DNA from: Mesorhizobium sp. 65-26
GTDB lineage: Bacteria > Pseudomonadota > Alphaproteobacteria > Rhizobiales > Rhizobiaceae
Length of the DNA: 64,000 nucleotides
Direction: 5' to 3'
NCBI GenBank assembly: GCA_001899205.1
Contig: MKVL01000025.1
Span: 310,001-374,000, forward strand
Both the position numbers and the translations under genes were made by a program. The notes below the pieces were generated by a model, which had not been told where the DNA came from, did not search any database, and worked only from the letters and a program-made list of their open reading frames with translations. How positions within the stretch are numbered: the first letter of the stretch is position 1; each line of letters opens with the position of its first letter. Shown piece by piece: positions 45,297-52,999 of this stretch.

Positions 45297-46247
45297 ATGC
45301 TCGCATATGCAGTCAAGCGCATCGGTCTCGGCCTCCTGATCCTCGTCTTCGTCATGGTCGTGATGTACGCGGCCGTGTTCCTCGTGCCCGGCGATCCCGC
45401 CACGGTCGCGCTCGGGCCGCGCGCCACGCCAGAGCTGAAAAAGCTGCTGATCGAGCGCATGGGGCTCGACCAGCCGGTCTGGTGGCAGATCGTCGAATTC
45501 TTCCGCAACGCCCTGACCGGCAATCTCGGCTACGACGTCTGGTCGAACCGGCCCGTCTCGACGCTGGTCATCGAAGCGCTGCCCAACACGCTGATCCTCG
45601 GACTTGCGTCCCTGCTGACGGCGCTTGCAATCGGCGTTCCGCTCGGCTGCCTCTCGGTGATGCGGCGCGGCACGCTTGCCGATGGCGTCATCGGCGTGCT
45701 CGCGGTGAGCGTCATCGCTGTGCCGTCCTTCGTCGTCGCCATCTATTCGCTGCTCGTCTTCGCCGTCACGCTGCGCTGGCTGCCGGCGATCGGCGCCGGC
45801 GAGGCGGGCAACATGGCCAGTCAGTTCAAGGCGCTGATCCTGCCTGCGCTTGCCATCGCCCTCGGCTGGGTCGGCTATATCGCGCGCATGGTGCGCGCCT
45901 CCATGATGGAGGTGATGGGCGAACCGCACATCCGCACGGCCCGGTCCTTCGGCCTGCCGGAATGGAAGATCGTCTCCAAATACGCGCTGCGCATCGCCAT
46001 CATTCCGACCATCTCGCTGGTTGCCGTCGGCCTCGGCAGCATCCTGTCCAGCGCCGTCTTCGTCGAGGCCGTGTTCTCCCGGCCCGGCATCGGCAAGCTG
46101 ATCACCGACGCCGTCAGCACCCGCAACTATCCGGTGGTCATGGGCACCGTGCTGATCATGACCACCATCTACATCTCCATCACCATCGCCGCCGACCTGC
46201 TGATCGCGCGGCTCGATCCGAGGGTCCGCGATGTCTTCCGTGGCTGA
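45297..46247 (+). CDS. dppB: peptide-type ABC transporter permease DppB
   Basis: 316-residue inner-membrane permease with six segments. The N-terminal MLAYAVKRIGLGLLILVFVMVVMY and the PGDPA loop are typical of DppB/OppB. The EAA-like coupling loop is RTARSFGLPEWKIVSKYALRIAIIPT, and the end (VFSRPGIGKLITDAVSTRNYPVVMG) is diagnostic. It pairs with DppC, whose start overlaps it by 17 bases. Confidence 0.94.
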   Translation: MLAYAVKRIGLGLLILVFVMVVMYAAVFLVPGDPATVALGPRATPELKKLLIERMGLDQPVWWQIVEFFRNALTGNLGYDVWSNRPVSTLVIEALPNTLILGLASLLTALAIGVPLGCLSVMRRGTLADGVIGVLAVSVIAVPSFVVAIYSLLVFAVTLRWLPAIGAGEAGNMASQFKALILPALAIALGWVGYIARMVRASMMEVMGEPHIRTARSFGLPEWKIVSKYALRIAIIPTISLVAVGLGSILSSAVFVEAVFSRPGIGKLITDAVSTRNYPVVMGTVLIMTTIYISITIAADLLIARLDPRVRDVFRG

Positions 46248-47118
46248 AGCCTCGCTTTCCACGCCGGCGCGTCGTCGCCTGCCGATGCTCGGCGCGCTGC
46301 TTGCCGATCCCTTCACCTGCGTGGCGATCGTTCTGGTCGCTGGTTTCCTCGTCACCGCCGCCTTCGCGCCCTGGATCGCTCCCTATTCGCCGCTCAAGAT
46401 CGACGTGCTGCACAAGCTCCAGCCGCCTTCCGCGGCGCACTGGTTCGGCACCGACCATCTCGGACGCGATCTCCTGTCGCGCGTCATCTACGGCGCGCGC
46501 ACGGCACTCACCATCGCCATCGTTTCGGTGGCCATCGCCGGCGCCATCGGCCTGCTGCTCGGACTGATCGCCGGCTACGGGCCGCGCTGGCTTGACGCCA
46601 TGCTGGTTCTCACCTTCGACAGCCTGAACTCGCTGCCGATGATCATGTTCGCGCTCGCCATCATCACGGTTCTCGGCGCCGGCACAGGGACGCTGATCGT
46701 CGTCATCGCCGCGACCTCGTTTCCGAGCTATGCCAGACTGATCCGGGCGCAGACGCTGGCGCTGAAGAACAGCGACTACATCCTCGCCGAGCGCCTCATC
46801 GACGCCAGCGCTGCGCGCATCATCTTCATCCACCTGTTGCCCAACGTCGTCGGCCCGCTGATCATCCTTCTGTCGATGGACATCCCCGTCGTCATCATGG
46901 TCGAGGCAGGGCTCAGCTTCCTCGGCCTCGGCGTGCGGCCGCCAACGCCCTCCTGGGGCTCGATCCTCTACGATGGCTACACCAGCATCCGCTCGGCGCC
47001 CTTTATGGTCGTCTTCGGCGGCCTGCCATTGGTGCTGGCCACGCTTGGCTTCACTTTCCTCGGCGAGGGGCTGCGCGACTATCTCGATCCGCGCCTGCAA
47101 TTGCGGAGGCCGTCATGA
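46231..47118 (+). CDS. dppC: peptide-type ABC transporter permease DppC
   Basis: 295-residue permease partner. HWFGTDHLGRDLLSRVIYGARTAL near residue 70 and the coupling loop around NSDYILAERLIDASAARIIFIHLLPNV are family signatures; GLSFLGLGVRPPTPSWGSIL follows. Six membrane segments are visible. Its stop overlaps the ATPase start by 4 bases, so the transporter parts are tightly coupled. Confidence 0.94.
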   Translation: MSSVAEASLSTPARRRLPMLGALLADPFTCVAIVLVAGFLVTAAFAPWIAPYSPLKIDVLHKLQPPSAAHWFGTDHLGRDLLSRVIYGARTALTIAIVSVAIAGAIGLLLGLIAGYGPRWLDAMLVLTFDSLNSLPMIMFALAIITVLGAGTGTLIVVIAATSFPSYARLIRAQTLALKNSDYILAERLIDASAARIIFIHLLPNVVGPLIILLSMDIPVVIMVEAGLSFLGLGVRPPTPSWGSILYDGYTSIRSAPFMVVFGGLPLVLATLGFTFLGEGLRDYLDPRLQLRRPS

Positions 47119-48080
47119 GCGGCGCGCTCGCGGTCCGCGACCTCAGCGTCCGCTACGAGACGGCGCAAGGCGCCGTCCACGCACTGCGCCATGTCGACAT
47201 CGAGGCGTCGCCGGGCGAGGTGGTCGGCATCGTCGGCGAGAGCGGCTGCGGCAAGTCCACGCTGGTCACCGCGCTCGCCAATCTGCTGCCGGCCAATGCC
47301 CGGGCCGACGGCGCCATCCTCTATGACGGCGTTGATCTCGCGGGGCTCGATGCGCGCCGCCAGCGCATGCTGCGCGGCGACGAGATCGCGCTCATCGGCC
47401 AGGATCCGATGACCGCCTTCAATCCGGTGCTGACGATCGGCGACCAACTGGTCGATTTCCAGCATCATCGCCGCGATCTCGGCCGCGCCGAAAAGAGGGC
47501 ACGCATCGTCGCCATGCTCGGCCGCGTTGGCATCTCCGACGCCGAGCGGCGCATGAAAAGCTACCCGCACGAACTGTCGGGCGGCATGCGCCAGCGCGTG
47601 GCCATCGCCGCCGCGCTGCTGACGGATCCCGGCTTGCTCATCGCCGATGAGCCGACCACCGCGCTCGACGTGACGATGGAGGCGCAGATCATCCATCTGC
47701 TGCGCGAGCTCCGGCGCGACTACAACGGCATCGTCATCGTGGTTTCGCACCATCTCGGCGTCATCGCCGAGCTCTGCGACCGCGTCTATGTCATGTATGC
47801 CGGCGAGGTGGTGGAGGGCGGCGATGTCGATGCCATCTTCCACGGTGCCCGGCATCCCTACACACGGGCGCTGCTTGCCTGCGATCCGGCCGGATTCCCG
47901 GACAGGCTGGAGCGCCTGCCGACCATTCCGGGCAGCCTGCCGAGCCTGACCGTGCCGCCCACCGGATGTGTCTACGCGCCGCGCTGCGAGCGCGCCTTCG
48001 CGCCATGCGGCTTGGCTGAGCCGCGTCCGGTGCCGCTGTCGGGCTCCCATATGGCGCGTTGCCATGCGGTGTCGGCATGA
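47115..48080 (+). CDS. dppD: peptide-type ABC transporter ATPase DppD
   Basis: 321-residue ATPase with Walker [11 protein letters not shown]-loop [16 protein letters not shown], signature [15 protein letters not shown] and Walker [15 protein letters not shown]. The C-terminal oligopeptide/dipeptide extension with the cysteine cluster ([14 protein letters not shown]) is present; it often binds an iron-sulphur cluster in related proteins. The stop overlaps the next start in an ATGA. Confidence 0.94.
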   Translation: MSGALAVRDLSVRYETAQGAVHALRHVDIEASPGEVVGIVGESGCGKSTLVTALANLLPANARADGAILYDGVDLAGLDARRQRMLRGDEIALIGQDPMTAFNPVLTIGDQLVDFQHHRRDLGRAEKRARIVAMLGRVGISDAERRMKSYPHELSGGMRQRVAIAAALLTDPGLLIADEPTTALDVTMEAQIIHLLRELRRDYNGIVIVVSHHLGVIAELCDRVYVMYAGEVVEGGDVDAIFHGARHPYTRALLACDPAGFPDRLERLPTIPGSLPSLTVPPTGCVYAPRCERAFAPCGLAEPRPVPLSGSHMARCHAVSA

Positions 48081-49153
48081 GTTCGCGGGCGCAAATCCAG
48101 ACTCTTCCGCAGTCTCGCGACAATGCCCTGCTGGCTGTCGAGGACCTGTCGGTGACTTTTTCCCGTGGCAGCCTGTTCAGTCGGTTGATCAATCCGCTTC
48201 CTCTGCCGAGCTTCAATGTCGTCGACGGCGTCACGCTGTCGCTCGCCGAGGGAGAGACGCTGGGTCTTGTCGGTGAGTCCGGCTCGGGCAAGACGACGCT
48301 CGCTCGCGCCATCCTCGGCTTGATGCGCCTGGCCGCCGGCCGCATCGCCTTCGCCGGTTCGGAGGTGCGCACGCCGGCCGACTTCCGTGCCATGCGCCGT
48401 CGTTCGGCGATGATGTTCCAGGACCCGGTGGGCTCGCTCAGCCCGCGCCTGCGCATCGGCACGCTGCTCACCGAGCCGGCGGTGATCCAGGGCGTTCCCA
48501 TGCCGGACCGTCGCGCTGCCGCGAAGGCGCTGCTGGCGCTGGTCGGCCTGCCAGCCGCCTTCGTCGACCGGTTTCCGCACGAACTGTCCGGCGGCCAGGC
48601 GCGGCGTGTGGGCGTGGCCCGCGCGCTCGCCATGAAGCCGCGCCTTTTGCTCGCCGACGAGCCGACCGCCGGCCTCGACGTCTCGGTGCAGGGCGACGTG
48701 CTCAACCTGATCGGCGAATTGAAGCGCGAACTCGGTTTCGCCGCGCTGATCGTCACCCACAATCTGGCCGTCATCCGCCATGTCAGCGATCGCCTCGCCA
48801 TCATGTATCTCGGCCGGCTGGTCGAGACCGGGCCGACACGCGAGGTCTTCGCCGCCCCGCTGCACCCGTACACCGCGACCCTGATCCGATCCGAGCCGGT
48901 GCCGGACCCAAGGCGCCGCAGTTTCGGTCCCGCGGTCCGCGGCGAGATTCCCAGCGTCTTCCGGCGGCCATCTGGCTGCGAATTCCATACGCGATGTCCG
49001 ATCGCGGCCGAGCGCTGCCGGGTCGACCCACCGGCCTACCGGGCCATGGGTGCTGGTCGGATGGTGCGCTGCCATTTCCCGCTGAGCCAAGGCGGGCAAG
49101 AACTGGGAGTCCTTTCCGGAACTTCCAGAAACGAAAAGGGGAAATCGACATGA
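48077..49153 (+). CDS. dppF: peptide-type ABC transporter ATPase DppF
   Basis: 358-residue second ATPase with Walker A GESGSGKTT, Q-loop MFQDPVGSLSPRLRIG, signature LSGGQARRVGVARAL and Walker B LLLADEPTAGLDVSVQ. The C-terminal extension includes EFHTRCPIAAERC. An unusual insertion after the first strand (SRGSLFSRLINPLPLPSFNVV) is common in the OppF/DppF group. The ATG overlaps the dppD stop; the stop overlaps the binding-protein ATG. Confidence 0.94.
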   Translation: MSSRAQIQTLPQSRDNALLAVEDLSVTFSRGSLFSRLINPLPLPSFNVVDGVTLSLAEGETLGLVGESGSGKTTLARAILGLMRLAAGRIAFAGSEVRTPADFRAMRRRSAMMFQDPVGSLSPRLRIGTLLTEPAVIQGVPMPDRRAAAKALLALVGLPAAFVDRFPHELSGGQARRVGVARALAMKPRLLLADEPTAGLDVSVQGDVLNLIGELKRELGFAALIVTHNLAVIRHVSDRLAIMYLGRLVETGPTREVFAAPLHPYTATLIRSEPVPDPRRRSFGPAVRGEIPSVFRRPSGCEFHTRCPIAAERCRVDPPAYRAMGAGRMVRCHFPLSQGGQELGVLSGTSRNEKGKST

Positions 49154-50712
49154 CAGGATGGAATCTGGACCGACGTGCATTCTTGAGGGCCGCTGGCGCG
49201 TTTGGCGCGGCGGCAACCCTAAAGCCCAGCTTCGCATGGTCGGCGGACGGCGACACCTTGCGCATCCGCATGGAAGGCGACCTTCAGACGCTGGACCCGG
49301 CCTTCATGAATGGCGGCATCGAGGATGTCATCATGCGCGGCATCTATGTCACGCTCAATCATTTCGGCGATATCCGCAAGGGTTCACCCTGGGCGCCGTG
49401 GGGCGCCGAGAAGCTGGAGCAGAAGGACCCGAAGACGATCGCCTTCACCTTGATCGACGGGCTCAAGTGGTCGAACGGCTTCGGCGCGGTCACATCAGAC
49501 GATGTGAAGTTCTCCTTCGAGCGCATCGCCGACAAGGCCCTGTCCTCGCCATGGGCCTATCAGTTCGAAAAGCTCGACCGCGTGGAGGTCGTGGACGCGC
49601 GGTCCGGCATCATCCATCTCAAGGAGCCGTACCAGCCGATCTTCGTCACCAGCCTGCCTTACTATGGCGGCCATATCCTCAGTCGCGCCGGCACCGAAAA
49701 GGCTGGCGGCAAGTTCACCACTGAACCGCCGGCGACTTGCGGCCCCTACAGGTTCTCCGACTGGCAGCAGAAGCAGAAGGTGACGCTGACCGCCAACCCC
49801 GACTGGCCCGGCCCGAAGCCGGATTTCGCCAAGGTCGAGATCTATGTGGTCTCCGACGACCAGGCGGCGCAACTGGCCTACGAGGCCGATGCGTTCGACT
49901 ACACCAAGATCGCCATCTCGGCGACCAAGGCCGTGCAGGCGACCCCGCCGGCCGGCACGACACTGATCGAGGCGCAGTCGACGCGCTATGCCTGGCTCAC
50001 CATCAACATGCTCAGCCCGCGCCTCAAGGACCCCAAGGTACGACAGGCGGTGCAGTATGGCGTCGACGTCGGCCAGATCCTGACCGGCGTCTATGACGAT
50101 CTCGCCAAGCGTTCGACCGGCGTCGTCCAGCCTGGCACGCAATTCGCGCGGCCCAAGAACATCATCGAGGCACCGGACTACCAGAAATCGGCGTCGCTGC
50201 TTGCCGAGGCCGGTGTCAGCGACCTGACGCTGACCCTGACGGTGATGAACGATTCCATCCGCACCGCGATCGCCCAGATCATCCAGGCGAGCCTCGAGCA
50301 GGCCGGCATCAAGGTCGAGATCCAGCCTTACGACGAAGCCGCCTTCTGGGGCGTCGGCGACAAGACGCAAGGCGACGGCTACAAGAACATCGACCTCGCG
50401 CTGATGGATTTCGCCGGCGGTGTCGATCCGTCGGAGAACCTCGTCTGGTTCCGCCCCGACCAGATCGGCGCCTACAACTGGTCCGGCTTCGACAATCCGG
50501 AGTTCGAGGCGAGCTACCAGAAACTCGTCGCCGAAAGCGACACCGCCAAGCGCGTCGCCCTGTCCAACCGCATGGAGGACCTGATGGAGGGATCCGGCTG
50601 CTTCGTCTTCATCTGCCATCAGCCGCTCGTCGTCATTCATCGGAACAGTTTCGAGCCCGTCATCTACCCGGACGGGCATCCGAACGCCGTGCTGTTCAAG
50701 AAGAAGGCATGA
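49150..50712 (+). CDS. peptide-type ABC transporter substrate-binding protein
   Basis: 520-residue family 5 extracellular binding protein with a Tat-type signal (DRRAFLRAAGAFGAAATL, cleavage near AWSA). Family signatures include LDPAFMNGGIEDVIMRGIYVTL and LKWSNGFGAVTSDDVKFSFERIAD; cofactor-like or bulky amine and peptide ligands are possible. Unusually for this operon type the binding protein comes last, after the ATPases. It should determine what the regulon takes up. Confidence 0.93.
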   Translation: MTGWNLDRRAFLRAAGAFGAAATLKPSFAWSADGDTLRIRMEGDLQTLDPAFMNGGIEDVIMRGIYVTLNHFGDIRKGSPWAPWGAEKLEQKDPKTIAFTLIDGLKWSNGFGAVTSDDVKFSFERIADKALSSPWAYQFEKLDRVEVVDARSGIIHLKEPYQPIFVTSLPYYGGHILSRAGTEKAGGKFTTEPPATCGPYRFSDWQQKQKVTLTANPDWPGPKPDFAKVEIYVVSDDQAAQLAYEADAFDYTKIAISATKAVQATPPAGTTLIEAQSTRYAWLTINMLSPRLKDPKVRQAVQYGVDVGQILTGVYDDLAKRSTGVVQPGTQFARPKNIIEAPDYQKSASLLAEAGVSDLTLTLTVMNDSIRTAIAQIIQASLEQAGIKVEIQPYDEAAFWGVGDKTQGDGYKNIDLALMDFAGGVDPSENLVWFRPDQIGAYNWSGFDNPEFEASYQKLVAESDTAKRVALSNRMEDLMEGSGCFVFICHQPLVVIHRNSFEPVIYPDGHPNAVLFKKKA

Positions 50713-50769
50713 CCGGAATGGAGCAGCCTCCATGTGGACAGGCAGAAAAGGATCGATTAGCTGGATTCC

Positions 50770-51459
50770 ATGACGGAAGCCGGACCTGACAACAGCAAGC
50801 GCAAGCGCGGCGCCAGGAAGCCGCCGCCACGCTTCAGCCGCGAGCAGGCGGATGTGCGCCGCGCCATGCTGGTCGGGGCCGCGACGCGTTGTCTGGCGGC
50901 CGGCGGCATCGGCGCCTTCACGGTGGACCGGATCTGCAAGGAGGCCGGCGTTTCGCGGGGGTTGATCAACCATCACTTCGACGGGCGCGACGGGCTGCTT
51001 GTCGAAGTCTACAAATCCTCGCTCTACGCCAGCGTCAACAACCAGATCGCCGAGGCCAAGCGGCGTCGCGCGGAGGCGAGCGACTGGCCGCCGGAAGCTT
51101 CGCTCGCGGCGCTGGTTCGCTCCAACTTCTCGGCCGAGTATTTCAGCCGCGAGAACCTGCTGATCTGGCTGTCGCTCTGGGGCGAGATCGCCGTTAATCC
51201 GCGCCTCAAGGCCGCGCATCGTGAACTCTACGACGCCTACCGGGCCGAGCTTGCCGAGGATATCGGCGCCGTCGCCACCGCGCGCGGCAGAGAGGTCGAC
51301 GCGCGCTCGCTGGCCCGCAACTTCATCGCCCTTGTCGACGGGCTCTGGCTCGAATGGTGCCTCGACGAGAGCGTGGTCACGCCGCTGGCGGCGGAAGCGG
51401 CCGGCTTCGAGATGCTCGAGGCGCAGGTCGGCCCGCTGCGCGACGGCGCGATCAGTTGA
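50770..51459 (+). CDS. BetI-like TetR-family repressor
   Basis: 229-residue regulator. After a basic leader, the DNA-binding domain (about 30-80) contains GAFTVDRICKEAGVSRGLINHHFDGRDGLL. The C-terminal domain carries WLSLWGEIAVNPRL and the ALVDGLWLEWCLD segment resembling BetI, the choline-responsive repressor. This resemblance fits a quaternary-amine ligand. It sits at the end of the rightward operon and its end overlaps the converging methyltransferase gene by 8 bases. It is the only regulator between the two identical operators and is therefore the likely repressor of both. Confidence 0.88.
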   Translation: MTEAGPDNSKRKRGARKPPPRFSREQADVRRAMLVGAATRCLAAGGIGAFTVDRICKEAGVSRGLINHHFDGRDGLLVEVYKSSLYASVNNQIAEAKRRRAEASDWPPEASLAALVRSNFSAEYFSRENLLIWLSLWGEIAVNPRLKAAHRELYDAYRAELAEDIGAVATARGREVDARSLARNFIALVDGLWLEWCLDESVVTPLAAEAAGFEMLEAQVGPLRDGAIS

Positions 51460-52990
51460 GCGGCGAACCGCCTTCGCGCTTGCGCCGTTCCATGTAATCG
51501 CGCAACGCCTCGTCGATGCCGGGATCGATCGGCGGCTGCTCGTATTCGGTGAGCATGCGCTTCCATATCGCATTGGCGCGCTCGCGCGCCGTCACCTGGC
51601 CGCGCTCCAGCCAGGTGTCGTAATTGTCCCAGTTCGACACCATTGGCGCATAGAAGGCGCGCTCGTAACGCTGCATTGTGTGCGCGGCGCCGAAGAAATG
51701 TCCCGCCGGGCCGACCTCGCGCACGGCGTCGAGCGCCAGCGAGTCGATGTCGACGGCCGGCGGATCGAAATAGGCCGACATCATCTGCAGCATCTCGGCG
51801 TCGATCACCAGTTTCTCGAACGAGGCGGTCAGGCCACCGCCCAGCCAGCCGGCCGCGTGCAGCACGAGGTTGGCGCCGCCCATCAGGCAGCCCCATAGCG
51901 ACATCTGGCTCTCATAGGCGGCCTGTGCGTCGACCGCGTTGGCGGCGGTGACGTTGCTCGACCGGAACGGCACGCCGATCAGCCGGCAGAGCTGGCCGGT
52001 GATCTGCGCGGCCTGTGTGTATTCGGGCGTGCCGAAGGCGGGCGCCCCGGTCTTCATGTCGACATTGGAGGTGAAGCCGCCATACATCACCGGCACGCCG
52101 GGGCGCACGATCTGGGTCAGCACGATGCCGGCCATCGCTTCCGCGTGCTGCTGCGACAGCGCGCCGGCAAGTGTCACCGGGCTCATGGCGCCGGCGAGCG
52201 TGAAGGGGGTGATGACATTGACCTGGCCATGCTCGGCCAGCGCGATCAGGCCCTCGGCCATCGGCTCATCGAGCTGCAGAGGCGAGTTGGTGTTGATGAT
52301 GCCGGTGAAGACCGGCATCTGCGATGCCAGCTCCTGCCGCGTCGTGCCGAGCGAGATCGCCACCATCTCCAACGCGTCGATGGCGCGCCCCGTGCCGAGC
52401 GCCTGCGGCTGCCAGTTTTTGTCCAGCAGCGTGATCTCCGCGTAGTAGAGGTCCAGATGACGGGTATTCTGGTGCAGGTCGAGCGGTTCGAACGGACCGC
52501 CGCCCTCCTGGTGCAGCACGTTGAAGGACTGGATCAGCTTCAGGTAGTCGCACATCTCGGCATAGGTGCCTGGCCTGCGGCCGCGATCATTGTCCATCAC
52601 ATAGGCCGGGCCGCCGACCGATGACAGGATGCAGTGCCGCCCACCGACCTTGACGTTCTTTTCGGGGTTGCGTGCCCGCAGCTCGAAGGACGCCGGCGCG
52701 GTCGCCAGGCGCTCCATCACCATGGCGCGATCGAGGCGCACACGCATCTCGCTTTCGTCGACACTGGCGCCCGCGGAGCGATAGAGCTGGCGCGCGCGGG
52801 GCTGCAGCACGCGCATGCCGATTTCCTCGAGGATGGTGAGACCCATCTCGTGGATCGCCTGGAGGTGGTCGGCCGACAGCACCTCGATCGGCGCATAGGG
52901 CCGCGTCAGTTGCTTCCACGGGCGCTGCGCGATGCCGCCGATCTCCCGTTGCGGGCGTCCGGGCCTGCGGCGTGCCGAACTGCGCTCCAT
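51452..52990 (-). CDS. MttB-superfamily trimethylamine methyltransferase-like protein
   Basis: 512-residue TIM-barrel protein of the MttB family (QEGGGPFEPLDLHQNTRHLDLYYAEI; GGFTSNVDMKTGAPAFGTPEY; GAAHTMQRYERAFYAP). There is no in-frame amber codon, so it is a non-pyrrolysine member like MtgB (glycine betaine), MtpB (proline betaine) and MtcB (carnitine). Those enzymes pass a methyl group from a quaternary amine to a corrinoid protein. No corrinoid protein or reactivase is encoded here, so either one from elsewhere is used or the reaction differs. AGGAGGTTGAG precedes the ATG. It follows the flavoenzyme gene by 9 bases in one operon. Confidence 0.92.
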   Translation of the reverse strand: MERSSARRRPGRPQREIGGIAQRPWKQLTRPYAPIEVLSADHLQAIHEMGLTILEEIGMRVLQPRARQLYRSAGASVDESEMRVRLDRAMVMERLATAPASFELRARNPEKNVKVGGRHCILSSVGGPAYVMDNDRGRRPGTYAEMCDYLKLIQSFNVLHQEGGGPFEPLDLHQNTRHLDLYYAEITLLDKNWQPQALGTGRAIDALEMVAISLGTTRQELASQMPVFTGIINTNSPLQLDEPMAEGLIALAEHGQVNVITPFTLAGAMSPVTLAGALSQQHAEAMAGIVLTQIVRPGVPVMYGGFTSNVDMKTGAPAFGTPEYTQAAQITGQLCRLIGVPFRSSNVTAANAVDAQAAYESQMSLWGCLMGGANLVLHAAGWLGGGLTASFEKLVIDAEMLQMMSAYFDPPAVDIDSLALDAVREVGPAGHFFGAAHTMQRYERAFYAPMVSNWDNYDTWLERGQVTARERANAIWKRMLTEYEQPPIDPGIDEALRDYMERRKREGGSPLN

Positions 52991-52999
52991 CTCAACCTC

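Noticed and set aside
51452..52990. Possible pyrrolysine readthrough in the MttB-like gene
   Set aside because: The frame has only sense codons from ATG to the normal stop, so no amber decoding is needed.
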